In this document: positions 19,667 through 28,476 of the stretch, piece after piece
How the letters are laid out: every line of letters starts with the position of its first letter
Numbering within the stretch: the first letter of the stretch is position 1
DNA from: Variovorax sp. SG517
Lineage (GTDB): Bacteria > Pseudomonadota > Gammaproteobacteria > Burkholderiales > Burkholderiaceae_C
Reading direction: 5' to 3'
Length of the DNA stretch: 64,000 nt
Assembly: GCF_013376045.1 (NCBI RefSeq)
Contig: NZ_JABMJG010000014.1
Coordinates: 62,001-126,000 of the forward strand
Notes under the pieces: model-generated
Database searches by the model: none
What the model was told of the DNA's origin: nothing
Seen by the model: the letters and a program-made list of their open reading frames with translations, nothing else
Translations under genes and position numbers: made by a program

Positions 19667-20401
19667 ATGCCCCTGCACACCACCGCCCTCGTTCTGTTCT
19701 CCGGCGGCCAGGACTCGACCACCTGCCTCGCCGACGCACTCTCGAAGTACCAGCGCGTCGAAACCCTGGGCTTCGACTACGGGCAGCGCCACCGCGTGGA
19801 GCTCGACGTGCGCGGCAGCATCCTCGCGAAGATGCGCGAACGCTTTCCCGACTGGGCGCCGCGCCTGGGCGAAGACCACGTGCTCACGCTCGCCGCGCTC
19901 GCGCAGCTGGGCGGCTCGTCGCTCACGGAAGAGGTCGCCTTCGCGATGCAGGCCGACGGTCTGCCCAACACCTTCGTGCCCGGGCGCAACCTGCTGTTTC
20001 TCACGCTCGCCGGCGCGCTGGCCTATCGGCGCGGGCTGCAGGTGATCGTGACCGGCGTCTGCGAGACCGACTTCTCGGGCTACCCCGACTGCCGCGACGA
20101 CACCATGAAGGCGATGCAGCTCGCGCTCTCGCTCGGGCTGGAGCGTCGCCTCGTCATCGAGACGCCGCTCATGTGGATCGACAAGGCCGAGACCTGGAGC
20201 CTCGCCCATCGCCTGGGCGGCGAGCCGCTGGTCGACCTGATCGTGGAGGAAACCCACACCTGCTACCTGGGCGATCGAACCCATCGCCAGGCGTGGGGCT
20301 ACGGCTGCGGCGAGTGCCCTGCCTGCGACCTGCGCAAGAAGGGGTGGGAGCGCTACGCGGCGGCGCTGCCCGCCGGCGCCGCCGCGACCTCCACGCGGTA
20401 G
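19667..20401 (+). CDS. queC: 7-cyano-7-deazaguanine synthase QueC
   Basis: QueC converts 7-carboxy-7-deazaguanine to preQ0 with ATP and ammonia in queuosine biosynthesis. The 244-residue protein has the PP-loop SGGQDS (residues 12-17), the FDYGQRH stretch near 38, a GVCETDFSGYPDCR stretch near 130 and the C-terminal zinc-binding cysteines GCGECPAC near 214. The start at 19667 gives the usual MPLHTTALVLFSGGQDS opening; the frame is open 55 codons upstream but that part is not family-like. I saw no preQ1 riboswitch in the 200-base leader. Its last 49 bases overlap the end of the convergent ABC transporter gene. Confidence 0.95.
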   Translation: MPLHTTALVLFSGGQDSTTCLADALSKYQRVETLGFDYGQRHRVELDVRGSILAKMRERFPDWAPRLGEDHVLTLAALAQLGGSSLTEEVAFAMQADGLPNTFVPGRNLLFLTLAGALAYRRGLQVIVTGVCETDFSGYPDCRDDTMKAMQLALSLGLERRLVIETPLMWIDKAETWSLAHRLGGEPLVDLIVEETHTCYLGDRTHRQAWGYGCGECPACDLRKKGWERYAAALPAGAAATSTR

Positions 20402-22143
20402 CGCGCCGCCGCGCCCTCGGCTTCCGGCACCAGCGTCCAGCGCTGGTTGTGGAACTCGCCCACCGCCGCGCGATGGGCCACGGAGACCATCGCGCCGCCG
20501 CCCGCGCGCACCATCTCGGAAAGCCGCTGATAGAGCGTGCGCTCGGCCGGCGCATCCAGTGCGCTGCTGATTTCGTCGGCAAAGACCCAGCGGGGCTTCT
20601 TCAGCAGCACGCGCGCGATGGCGAGCCGCTGCTGCTCGCCGCCCGACAGTTTCTGGCTCCACGCGTCGCTGTCGTCCAGCCGGCCGGCGAACTCGGGCAG
20701 CAGGGCGTCGTTCAGGGCCTGGCGCAGCTGTTCGTCGCTGTAGCGCGAGGCGTCCTCCGGATAGGCCAGCGCAACGCGCAGCGGACCGTCCGGCATGTAG
20801 GGCCGCTGCGGCACGAACATCGCGTCGGCCGGCACCTGCACCCGTCCGCGCGCGAACGGCCAGATGCCCGCGAAGGCGCGGAACAGGGTCGACTTGCCGC
20901 TGCCCGACGGGCCCTGCACCAGCACGCTGTCGCCGGCCTTCGCGGCGAGCGCCGCATTCGCCAGCAGCGAGGTGCCGTTCGGCAGGTTCAGCGAGAGACC
21001 GTCGGCCTGCAGCGAGGGCGCATCGCTGCGCTCGAGAGCGTTTTCTTGCGCGGCGCGGGCCCGGATCGCGTCGTCGAAGCTGGTGAGACGGTCGGTGGTC
21101 GCGCGCCATACGGCCACGCTGTCGTAGTTGTCGACGAACCAGCTCAGCGAGTCCTGCACCTTGCCGAAGGCCGATGAGATCTGCATCAGCTGGCCGAGCT
21201 GGATCGCGCCGCTGAAGAAACGAGGAGCCGCGACCACGAACGGAAAGATGACCGCCGCCTGGCCGAAGAAGGCAGTGAAGGTCACCAGGTTCTTCTGCTG
21301 CTTGATGAGCTGCAGGTAGTTGCGCAGCACCGAGCCGAAGCGCAGGTCGAGCTGGCCGTGTTCCACCTTCTCGCCGCGGTCGAGCGCGATCGCTTCGCTA
21401 TACTCGCGCACGCGCACCAGGTGGTGGCGGAAGTCGGCCTCGAAGCGCTGCTGGCGGAAGTTCAGCCCGATCAGCGGCCGTCCGATGTAGTGGGTGATGA
21501 TGGTGCCGACCACGCAGTAGGCCAGCGCGAGCCAGACCATCGCGCCCGCGACCTGGTAGGTGGTGCCGCTCAGCGAGAACTCGGTGGTTCCCGAGAGGCC
21601 CCAGAGAATGCCGACGAAGCTCACCAGGGTGACCACGGCGTTCAGCAGGCCCATCGACAGCGTCATGGTGGCGCTGGTGAACAGCTGCATGTCTTCCTGG
21701 ATGCGCTGGTCGGGGTTGTCGGGCGTCGTGCCTTCCTTGCTGGCGTAGCGCGCCAGTTCCATCTCGTAGAAGGTGCGGTTTGCCATCCAGCGGCCGAGAT
21801 AGTTGCGCGTGATCCAGGCGCGCCAGCGCAGCTGCAGCAGCTGCGTCACGTAGAACTTGAGCACCTGCAGCGCGATGTTGAAGAAGGCGAGCACGAGAAA
21901 CACGCGGATCTCGCGCCAGAACACCGTCACATCCTTGTTCTGCAGGCCGTCGTAGAAGCGGCCGTACCACTGGTTGAAAAGCACCAGCGCATAGACATAG
22001 GCCAGGTTGAGCGCAACGATGGCTGCAAACATCGTCCGCGCCCGCCATTTCTCTTCCGACTTGAAATAAGGCGCCGCAAGCCTGAAAACACGGCGCAGCA
22101 CCTGGATGAACGAGCCAGCGCGAGCTGTGACTGATAGGGACAT
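20353..22143 (-). CDS. SbmA/BacA-type ABC transporter (membrane domain fused to ATPase)
   Basis: This 596-residue inner-membrane protein joins an SbmA/BacA-like membrane domain (about residues 25-340, with NQWYGRFYDGLQNKD near 57 and RIQEDMQLF near 147) to an ABC ATPase (GPSGSGKSTLFRAFAGIWPF near 415, LSGGEQQRLAIARVLL near 510, FADEISSALD). Fused proteins of this class (YddA-like; ABC_membrane_2 families) have been linked to peptide or cobalamin uptake; the substrate here is unknown. It stands alone, convergent with and overlapping queC by 49 bases at the C-terminus. The last ~20 residues, rich in Ala, lie in the overlap. The start at 22143 opens directly into a short basic leader and the first membrane segment. 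Confidence 0.88.
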   Translation of the reverse strand: MSLSVTARAGSFIQVLRRVFRLAAPYFKSEEKWRARTMFAAIVALNLAYVYALVLFNQWYGRFYDGLQNKDVTVFWREIRVFLVLAFFNIALQVLKFYVTQLLQLRWRAWITRNYLGRWMANRTFYEMELARYASKEGTTPDNPDQRIQEDMQLFTSATMTLSMGLLNAVVTLVSFVGILWGLSGTTEFSLSGTTYQVAGAMVWLALAYCVVGTIITHYIGRPLIGLNFRQQRFEADFRHHLVRVREYSEAIALDRGEKVEHGQLDLRFGSVLRNYLQLIKQQKNLVTFTAFFGQAAVIFPFVVAAPRFFSGAIQLGQLMQISSAFGKVQDSLSWFVDNYDSVAVWRATTDRLTSFDDAIRARAAQENALERSDAPSLQADGLSLNLPNGTSLLANAALAAKAGDSVLVQGPSGSGKSTLFRAFAGIWPFARGRVQVPADAMFVPQRPYMPDGPLRVALAYPEDASRYSDEQLRQALNDALLPEFAGRLDDSDAWSQKLSGGEQQRLAIARVLLKKPRWVFADEISSALDAPAERTLYQRLSEMVRAGGGAMVSVAHRAAVGEFHNQRWTLVPEAEGAAARYRVEVAAAPAGSAAA

Positions 22144-22251
22144 TCGGATTTCCTCGCAGGCGCTCGCGCGCCGGTCATGGTGAGGAGACCATCGTAGACA
22201 AATGTTTCTTAAACCGGCCTGAAACCGGTCCCGGCCCTCGGAAAAGTGCCG

Positions 22252-22812
22252 TCAGCCCAGCAGCACCCGTGCGGCCGTCGTCAGGAAGTGGGCCAGCGGC
22301 GGTGTCTGCAGACCCTCGACCTTCGCTTCCTCGTCCCATTGCCGCAGCCGGATGGCATCGCCGGCCCATGGGTGCGCGGCGAAGCGCTGGGCTGCGTCGG
22401 CGTCCATCACGCCGCCCTGCAGCGCGAGGCTGCGCACGGAATCGGGAGAGAGCCTGGAGAAATAGTCGGGCCGGGTCGCGCACAGGTAGCGCTTGGCGTC
22501 CACATGCAGCCGGATCGGCTCGCGCACCCCCACGTCGAATGCACCGCGCAGCAGCGGCAGGGCGATGTACTGGTGGCGGTCGTCGATGCCCAGCTGGGTG
22601 GGAGAGTGCGAAAGCGTCTGGTGCTCGGCGATCAGCAGGTGGCCCAGGTCGTGAAGCAGCGCCGCGGTGACCAGCGAATCGCTCGCGCCGGCCTGCTCGG
22701 CAAGCCAGGCGCATTGCAGCGCATGTTCCAGCTGCGACACCGGTTCGCCCGCGTAGGCAAGGCCACCGCGCTCGGCGAACAGGCGGGCGATCTCGGCGAG
22801 GTCGAGTGTCAT
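22252..22812 (-). CDS. PhnZ-like HD-domain oxygenase of phosphonate degradation
   Basis: This 186-residue HD protein resembles PhnZ, a mixed-valence di-iron oxygenase that cleaves (R)-2-amino-1-hydroxyethylphosphonate to glycine and phosphate. It has the PhnZ-like set of residues: Tyr20 and Glu23 in the substrate loop, His30, the His54-Asp55 pair with His58, further histidines at 80 and 103, and Asp160 near the end. Plain HD phosphohydrolases lack the Tyr/Glu pair. The start at 22812 opens as MTLDLAEIARLF. It is divergent from the AEP importer and its catabolic genes, with a shared 296-base control region. The hydroxylase PhnY that would supply its substrate is not in the window. Confidence 0.82.
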   Translation of the reverse strand: MTLDLAEIARLFAERGGLAYAGEPVSQLEHALQCAWLAEQAGASDSLVTAALLHDLGHLLIAEHQTLSHSPTQLGIDDRHQYIALPLLRGAFDVGVREPIRLHVDAKRYLCATRPDYFSRLSPDSVRSLALQGGVMDADAAQRFAAHPWAGDAIRLRQWDEEAKVEGLQTPPLAHFLTTAARVLLG

Positions 22813-22950
22813 GGAAGTGGGGTGCGGCGGGCGACGCGAAAGCAAAGGGCAATAAGTCCGCGAGTCTGCCGCGCCACGGTGACACCTGGATGACGCAGCC
22901 GCGGCGAGAGGGCCGGCAAGCGTCGCGCCTTAGCGCGTTTTTGGGTATTT

Positions 22951-22990
22951 GAGTTTTTTTGAGGCATTTTGACAAATCACTGTCATATGC
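22951..22990 (+). promoter_or_regulatory. AT-rich operator/promoter candidate between the PhnZ-like gene and the AEP importer
   Basis: Within the 296-base divergent gap this stretch is strikingly AT-rich for the region. It holds an inverted repeat TGACA-AATCAC-TGTCA (22970-22985) and, at 22980-22986, an exact CTGTCAT PhoB half-box with a weaker match (TTGACAA, 22969-22975) exactly 11 bases upstream. A TTGACA -35-like hexamer overlaps it, but I find no well-spaced -10. Phosphate or phosphonate control is plausible. The rest of the gap shows nothing I can name. Confidence 0.45.
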
Positions 22991-23108
22991 CGCTGCCAAC
23001 ATCGCCGCCATTCGTCACCGGCCGGCTCTGTGTACTTTCGATTTCGCGTCCGTCCGGTCCCCGCCGCCTTCCTTCCTCCTTCCACTTTCTCCCAAGGAAA
23101 CCCAGTCC

Positions 23109-24143
23109 ATGCTGCATCGTTCCATCCGCTGGGCCGCCATGCCGGCCGCCTTGCTCTCGCTGGCCTTCGCCGCCTCGGCCCAGGGCCGCACCGAACTGCT
23201 GGTCTACACCGCGCTCGAGGCCGACCAGGTGCAGGCCTACAAGGCCGCCTTCGAAAAGGAGAACCCGGGCATCGAGCTGAAGTTCGTGCGCGACTCCACC
23301 GGCATCGTCACCGCCAAGCTGCTGGCCGAAAAGGCCAACCCGCAGGCCGACGTGGTCTGGGGCCTGGCCGCCACCTCGCTGATGCTGCTCGACAAGGAGG
23401 GCATGCTCCAGCCCTACGCGCCCAAGGGCCTGGACGCCATCAAGTCCAACATGCGCGACCCGGCCAACCCGCCCAAGTGGGTCGGCATGGACGTGTGGTC
23501 CTCGGCGATCTGCTTCAACACCGCCGAAGCGCAGAAGAAGAACCTGCCCAGGCCCGCCAGCTGGGCTGACCTGACCAACCCGGTCTACAAGGGCCAGATC
23601 ACCATGCCCAACCCGGCCGCCTCGGGCACGGGCTACCTGATGGTGTCGGGCTGGATCCAGATGATGGGTGAAGAGAAGGCGTGGAAATACATGGACGCGC
23701 TGCACCAGAACATCGGCATCTACAGCCAGTCGGGCAGCAAGCCCTGCCGCCAGGCCGGCGCCGGCGAGTTCGCGCTGGGCATGTCCTTCGAATACCGCGC
23801 CAACAAGACCAAGCGCGACGGCGCTCCCATCGACATCGTGCTGCCCAAGGAAGGTCTGGGCTGGGACATGGAAGCCACCGGCATCATCAAGACCAGCAAG
23901 AAGCAGGAAGCCGCCAAGGCGCTGGCCGACTGGGCCGTGACGAAGCAGGCCAACGAGCTGTACGCGAAGAACTTCGCCGTGCTCGCGCTGCCTGGTGTCC
24001 AGGAGAAGCTCGAATTCGTACCGGGCGACGTCGAGAAGCTGCTGGCCAAGAACGACTTCAACTGGGCCGCCGCCAACCGCGAGCGCATCCTGACGGAGTG
24101 GTCCAGGCGCTACGAATCGAAGTCGGAAAAGAAGCCACTTTGA
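23109..24143 (+). CDS. 2-aminoethylphosphonate ABC transporter binding protein
   Basis: This 344-residue periplasmic protein carries AEP to the importer. It has a signal peptide (cleavage near ASAQG, residue 25), then the iron/AEP-type binding fold: ELLVYTALEADQV, DVVWGLAATSLML near residue 88, and GMDVWSSAICFNT near residue 128. This branch (PhnS2-type) is typical of AEP uptake beside phnX. The start at 23109 gives the leader; the open frame 50 codons earlier runs through the control region. The ATPase gene follows after 31 bases. Specificity is inferred from the neighbours: phosphonoacetaldehyde hydrolase and an FAD enzyme of the same clade complete the operon. Confidence 0.88.
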   Translation: MLHRSIRWAAMPAALLSLAFAASAQGRTELLVYTALEADQVQAYKAAFEKENPGIELKFVRDSTGIVTAKLLAEKANPQADVVWGLAATSLMLLDKEGMLQPYAPKGLDAIKSNMRDPANPPKWVGMDVWSSAICFNTAEAQKKNLPRPASWADLTNPVYKGQITMPNPAASGTGYLMVSGWIQMMGEEKAWKYMDALHQNIGIYSQSGSKPCRQAGAGEFALGMSFEYRANKTKRDGAPIDIVLPKEGLGWDMEATGIIKTSKKQEAAKALADWAVTKQANELYAKNFAVLALPGVQEKLEFVPGDVEKLLAKNDFNWAAANRERILTEWSRRYESKSEKKPL

Positions 24144-24174
24144 TCCCGACATCGAAGCAAGACGGTACCGGGCC

Positions 24175-25254
24175 ATGACGAGCAGCAGCTTTCTTTCCCT
24201 TCGCGGCATCGGCAAGTCCTTCGGCGCCACCCGCGTGCTCGACGGCATCGACCTCGACATCGAACCCGGCGAGTTCGTTTGCCTGCTCGGCCCTTCGGGC
24301 TGCGGCAAGACCACGCTGCTGCGCATCGTCTGCGGCATCGAGCGCGCCGACAGCGGCCAGATTTTGCTCGGCGGCCAGGACATCGCGGGCCTGCCGCCCG
24401 CGGCGCGCGGCTTCGGGGTGGTGTTTCAGTCGTACGCGCTGTTTCCCAACCTCACGGCCGCGCAGAACATCGCCTACGGCCTGCATCCCACGGGCGCGCT
24501 GGCCCGCGAGATGGCCAGGCGTTCGCGCGAGATGCTCGATCTGGTCGGGCTCGCCGCGCATGCCGACAAGTACCCGGTGCAACTCTCCGGCGGGCAGCAG
24601 CAGCGCGTCGCCCTGGCGCGTGCGCTTGCGCCCAACCCGCGCCTGCTGCTGCTCGACGAGCCGCTCTCCGCGCTCGACGCGCAGGTGCGCGCCACGCTGC
24701 GCAGCGAGATCCGCGCGCTGCAGAAGCGCCTGGGCATCGTCACCATCATGGTCACGCACGACCAGGAAGAGGCGCTCTCGATGGCCGACCGCGTGGTGCT
24801 CATGCACGACGGCCGCATCGAGCAGGCCGGCACGCCCGACGAGCTCTATCGCCAGCCGCGCACCCGCTTCGTGGCGGGCTTCGTGGGCCGCATGAACATG
24901 CTGCCCGCCACGGTGCTGGCCGACGGCAAGGTGCGCGTGCGCGACAGCGAGCTGCTGTGCGCGCCGGGCAAGCTCAGCGTGGGCTCGCAGGCGACCGTGG
25001 GCATCCGCCCCGAGCACGTGGTGGTGAAGCGCTTCGGCACCGAGCTCGGCGCCAACAGCTTCGCGGCGCGCCTGCTCGACACGGAGTTCTTCGGCAACCG
25101 CACCTGCGCCCGGCTGGCCTGCGAGCCGCTGGGCATCGAGATCGAGGCCGAGTTGCCCGCCGATGCGCGCAGCGGCGGCGGCGAGCCGCTGGTGCCGAGC
25201 AGCATGGTGCATATCCAGTTGCCGTTGAATGCGCTGTCTGTACTGGCGCATTGA
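24175..25254 (+). CDS. 2-aminoethylphosphonate ABC transporter ATPase
   Basis: This 359-residue ATPase drives AEP import. It shows GPSGCGKTTLLRI (about residues 38-50), a Q-loop in FQSYALFPN, the signature LSGGQQQRVALARAL and LLLLDEPLSALDAQV, and a C-terminal region (about 240-355) of the TOBE type that normally binds effectors. The family is the PhnT2-type spermidine/iron-like ATPase found with phosphonate operons. It lies 31 bases after the binding protein gene and 315 bases before the permease gene; that gap holds two structured repeats and no gene. The unusually long gap may lower downstream expression or place a second promoter there. Confidence 0.88.
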   Translation: MTSSSFLSLRGIGKSFGATRVLDGIDLDIEPGEFVCLLGPSGCGKTTLLRIVCGIERADSGQILLGGQDIAGLPPAARGFGVVFQSYALFPNLTAAQNIAYGLHPTGALAREMARRSREMLDLVGLAAHADKYPVQLSGGQQQRVALARALAPNPRLLLLDEPLSALDAQVRATLRSEIRALQKRLGIVTIMVTHDQEEALSMADRVVLMHDGRIEQAGTPDELYRQPRTRFVAGFVGRMNMLPATVLADGKVRVRDSELLCAPGKLSVGSQATVGIRPEHVVVKRFGTELGANSFAARLLDTEFFGNRTCARLACEPLGIEIEAELPADARSGGGEPLVPSSMVHIQLPLNALSVLAH

Positions 25255-25312
25255 GATGAATTCCTCCAGCTTGGGCTCTGTCGTTGTGTTTGACGTTCGC
25301 CGTTCAGGGCGC

Positions 25313-25406
25313 GCTCACGCCGACGGGGTACCTTGCTCCGCGAATGTCCCCCGGCCTGCGGCCTCCTCCTTTATTTCGCTGCGCAAGGCACCCCATCGGC
25401 GTGAGC
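25313..25406. repeat. 94-bp hairpin element, copy 1
   Basis: This element has terminal arms of about 24 bp (starting GCTCACGCCGACGGGG at 25313) that pair with the other end with two mismatches. Between them is a core with CCGCGAATGTCCCCC, a small GGCC-TGC-GGCC hairpin and a TTTATTTCGCTGCG segment. The second copy at 25456 has the same core in the opposite direction and different but still self-complementary arms. No open frame or transposase is present; it looks like a MITE or REP-type structured repeat. Confidence 0.75.
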
Positions 25407-25455
25407 GTTGGACAGAGCAGTCGTTGATCTGCGGTACACGAGCAGCGTGCCCTGT

Positions 25456-25549
25456 GCGCAGGGCGTCGGGTGCTCCCCGCAGCGAAATAAAGGAGGAGGG
25501 CCGCAGGCCCGGGGGACATTCGCGGAGGGGAGTACCCGGCGGCCTGTGC
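25456..25549. repeat. 94-bp hairpin element, copy 2 (inverted)
   Basis: This copy has the same length as copy 1 and the same core on the opposite strand (CGCAGCGAAATAAAGGAGGA, then GGCC-type hairpin, then GGGGGACATTCGCGG). Its arms (GCGCAGGGCGTCGGG at 25456 and its partner at 25527-25549) pair at 19 of 23 positions but differ from the arms of copy 1. Together the two copies form an inverted pair that could fold as one long hairpin in the intergenic space of the AEP operon. The rest of 25255-25569 holds nothing else I can identify. Confidence 0.75.
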
Positions 25550-25569
25550 ACGCGCCCGGAACACGAACT

Positions 25570-27285
25570 ATGAGTAGTTCCCCAGAGGCCATCGCCATGG
25601 TTCTCCCGGCGAAAACGCACAGAAGCACGTTCGACCGCGAACGCTGGATCACCGGCGCCGCCGTCCTGCTGGTCGTGATCCTGCTGCTGGTGATTGTCGC
25701 GCTGCCGGTCGGCGCGCTGGTCGGCCAGAGCTTCTTCGATCGCGAGGGCGCCTTCGTCGGCCTCGCCAATTTCGCGCGCTACTTCGATAACCCGGCGCTG
25801 GTGCAGTCGGCATTCAACAGCGTGGGGCTCGCGGCGATCAGCGCGGTGATCTGCACCGCCGTCGCCTACGTCTATGCCTACGGGCTCACGCTGTCGTGCA
25901 TGCCGGCCAAGGGCGTGCTGCGCGCGGTGGCGCTGATGCCGCTGCTTGCGCCCTCGCTGCTGCCCGCGATCAGCCTGGTCTACCTGTTCGGCAACCAGGG
26001 GCTTTTCAAGGGGCTCTTGGGTGACGTGTCGATCTACGGGCCGCTGGGCATCGTGCTCGGCTCGGTGTTCTGGACGCTGCCGCACGCGCTGCTGATCCTC
26101 ACCACCGCCATGGCTACCTCCGACGGCCGGCTCTACGAGGCCGCGCAGACGCTGGGTGCCTCGCGCTGGCGCATCTTCCGCACGGTGACGCTGCCTTCGT
26201 CGCGCTACGGCCTCATCGTGGCCGCGATGGTGGTGTTCGTGCTGGTCGTCACCGACTTCGGCGTGCCGAAGGTGGTGGGCGGGCAGACCGGCGTGCTCGC
26301 CACCGACATCTACAAGCAGGTGGTCGGCCAGCAGAACTTCCAGATGGGCGCGGTGGTCGGCCTGGTGCTGTTGATTCCCGCGGTGCTGTCCTTCCTCGTC
26401 GAGCGGCACGTGCGCGGCAAACAGGCTGCGGCGCTGTCGGCGCGCGCCACGCCGTACCGGCCCGAGCCCGTGAAGTCGCGCGACCGTGCACTGCTGGCGT
26501 TCTGCGTGCTCACGGCCGGCGCCATCCTCGTGATGATCGGCATGGCGGTGTTCGCGTCGCTGGCCACCTACTGGCCCTACAACCTCGTGCCGTCGTTCAA
26601 GAACTACGACTTCAGCAACATGGACGGCGGCGGCTGGGGCAGCTACTTCAACTCGCTGCGCATGGCCGTGTGCGCGGCGGTGGCGGGCGCGCTCGTCACC
26701 TTCGCCTCGGCCTATTTCGTCGAGAAGCCGCGCCACTTCGGCCTGCTGCGCGAGCTGCTCAACCTGCTGGCCAACCTGCCGCTGGCGGTGCCGGGGCTGG
26801 TGCTGGGCGTGGGCTACATCTTCTTCTTCATCTCGCCGTCGAACCCGCTGCGCGCCATCTACGGCAGCATGACCATCCTCGTGGTCTGCACGGTGGCGCA
26901 CTTCTTCTCGGTGGCGCACCTCACCTCGCTCACCGCGCTGCGCCAGCTCGACCGCGAATACGAACTGGTGTCGGAATCGATGGGCGTGCCGTTCTGGCGC
27001 ACGCTGTGGCGCGTGCACCTGCCGGTGGCGCTGCCCACCGTGCTCAACGTGGGCGGCTATTTCTTCGTGAACGCGATGACCACCGTGTCGGCCGTCGTGT
27101 TCCTCTATTCACCGCAGACCACGCTCGCCGCCATTGCCGTGCTCAACATGGACGACGCCGGCGACGTGGCGCCCGCCGCCGCCATGGCCTCGCTGATCAT
27201 GCTCACCGCCGCCATCGGCCGGGGGCTGTTCGCATTGGCGGGGCATTGGGCAATCAAGCGCACCCAGACCTGGAGACATCGTTGA
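25570..27285 (+). CDS. 2-aminoethylphosphonate ABC transporter permease (fused, two halves)
   Basis: This 571-residue inner-membrane protein is a PhnU2-type fused permease: two copies of the six-helix fold in one chain. The first half has the ATPase-docking loop EAAQTLGASRWRIFRTVTLP near residue 195 and the second has EYELVSESMGVPFWRTLWRVHLP near residue 465, both in the expected place. The start at 25570 has only a weak ribosome-binding site, and the frame is open earlier only because it reads into the repeat region. Its stop overlaps the TTG start of the FAD gene by four bases. Together with the two upstream genes it makes a complete AEP importer. Confidence 0.88.
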   Translation: MSSSPEAIAMVLPAKTHRSTFDRERWITGAAVLLVVILLLVIVALPVGALVGQSFFDREGAFVGLANFARYFDNPALVQSAFNSVGLAAISAVICTAVAYVYAYGLTLSCMPAKGVLRAVALMPLLAPSLLPAISLVYLFGNQGLFKGLLGDVSIYGPLGIVLGSVFWTLPHALLILTTAMATSDGRLYEAAQTLGASRWRIFRTVTLPSSRYGLIVAAMVVFVLVVTDFGVPKVVGGQTGVLATDIYKQVVGQQNFQMGAVVGLVLLIPAVLSFLVERHVRGKQAAALSARATPYRPEPVKSRDRALLAFCVLTAGAILVMIGMAVFASLATYWPYNLVPSFKNYDFSNMDGGGWGSYFNSLRMAVCAAVAGALVTFASAYFVEKPRHFGLLRELLNLLANLPLAVPGLVLGVGYIFFFISPSNPLRAIYGSMTILVVCTVAHFFSVAHLTSLTALRQLDREYELVSESMGVPFWRTLWRVHLPVALPTVLNVGGYFFVNAMTTVSAVVFLYSPQTTLAAIAVLNMDDAGDVAPAAAMASLIMLTAAIGRGLFALAGHWAIKRTQTWRHR

Positions 27286-28427
27286 CAAGCGCAACCCCGC
27301 AAGCAGGCAACCCGAACAGTTTCGACCTCATCGTGGTCGGCGCAGGCATCGTCGGCCTGGCCCATGCCTACACCGCCGTGCAGCGCGGCCTCAAGGTCTG
27401 CGTGATCGAGCGAGACACGGCGGCCATCGGCGCGTCGATCCGCAACTTCGGCTTCATCACCATCACCGGCCAGGCGCCTGGCGACATGTGGCGCCGGGCG
27501 ATGCATGCGCGCGGCGTGTGGAACGAGGTCGCGCCGCAGGCCGGCATCGAGGTCGTGCACCGCAACCTGTGGCTCGCGGCCTATCGTCCGGAAGCGCACG
27601 ACGTGCTCGAAGCCTTCATGCGCACGCCGATGGGCAAGGGCTGCGAGCTGCTCGACGCCGCCGACGCGCAGGCCAGGGCGCCTGCGCTGAGCCTTACCGA
27701 TGCGCACTCGGTGCTCTTCAGCCCGCACGAGCTGCGCGTCGAATCGCGCACTGCCATCGGCCTGCTCACGAAGTGGCTGGCCGAGGCGCACGGCGTGACC
27801 TTCCGCTTCGGCGAAACCGTGCACGAGGTGGAAACGCCGCGCGTGCGCACCTCGCGCGGCACGCTGCATGCTGAGCGCGTGGTGGTCTGCACCAACACCG
27901 ACCTGCACGGCCTTTTTGCCGATCGCATCGCCGCGCATGAGCTCACGCTGTGCCGCCTGCAGATGCTGCGCGTGAAGCCCGAAGCAGGCTTCCGCCTGCC
28001 GGGCTCGGTGATGATGGACCTGAGCCTCGTGCGCTACGAGGGCTACAGCACGCTGCCCGAAGCCGCCGCGCTGCGCGCGCGCCTGCAGCAGGAAGAGGCC
28101 GCCTCGCTCGCACACGGCATCCACCTGATCGTGGTGCAGAGCGCCGACGGTTCGCTGGTGGTGGGCGACTCGCACCACTATGCCGACGCGCCCGAGCCCT
28201 TCGCGATGGAGGAGGTAGACCAGCTCATCCTGCGCCACCTGCGCAGCACGCTCAACCTCGAGGCTGCGCAGATCACCGAGCGCTGGACCGGCGTGTACCC
28301 TTCATCGAAGACCACGCCCTGCGTGATCGATGCGCCCGACGACGCCACGCGGCTGGTGCTGGTCACCAGCGGCAGTGGCGCGAGCACCGGCTTCGGCATC
28401 GCGCACGACGTCTTCAGTGCGTGGTGA
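27282..28427 (+). CDS. FAD-dependent oxidoreductase of the aminophosphonate clade (TIGR03364-like)
   Basis: This 381-residue flavoenzyme of the DAO family opens with a Rossmann motif DLIVVGAGIVGLAHA (about residues 15-29) and a second nucleotide-binding acidic end VIERD. Members of this clade sit beside phosphonatase genes and have been reported to oxidise AEP or its N-methyl forms to phosphonoacetaldehyde, which would feed PhnX here. That would explain the absence of a PhnW transaminase in the operon. The start is a TTG at 27282 overlapping the permease stop, with GGAGA six bases before it; no ATG fits. Exact substrate is not readable from sequence. Confidence 0.8.
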   Translation: MTSATPQAGNPNSFDLIVVGAGIVGLAHAYTAVQRGLKVCVIERDTAAIGASIRNFGFITITGQAPGDMWRRAMHARGVWNEVAPQAGIEVVHRNLWLAAYRPEAHDVLEAFMRTPMGKGCELLDAADAQARAPALSLTDAHSVLFSPHELRVESRTAIGLLTKWLAEAHGVTFRFGETVHEVETPRVRTSRGTLHAERVVVCTNTDLHGLFADRIAAHELTLCRLQMLRVKPEAGFRLPGSVMMDLSLVRYEGYSTLPEAAALRARLQQEEAASLAHGIHLIVVQSADGSLVVGDSHHYADAPEPFAMEEVDQLILRHLRSTLNLEAAQITERWTGVYPSSKTTPCVIDAPDDATRLVLVTSGSGASTGFGIAHDVFSAW

Positions 28428-28476
28428 GCTCCGGAGCGCCGCACACCTTTCAGCCAGCCATTCACATCCTGCCGCA

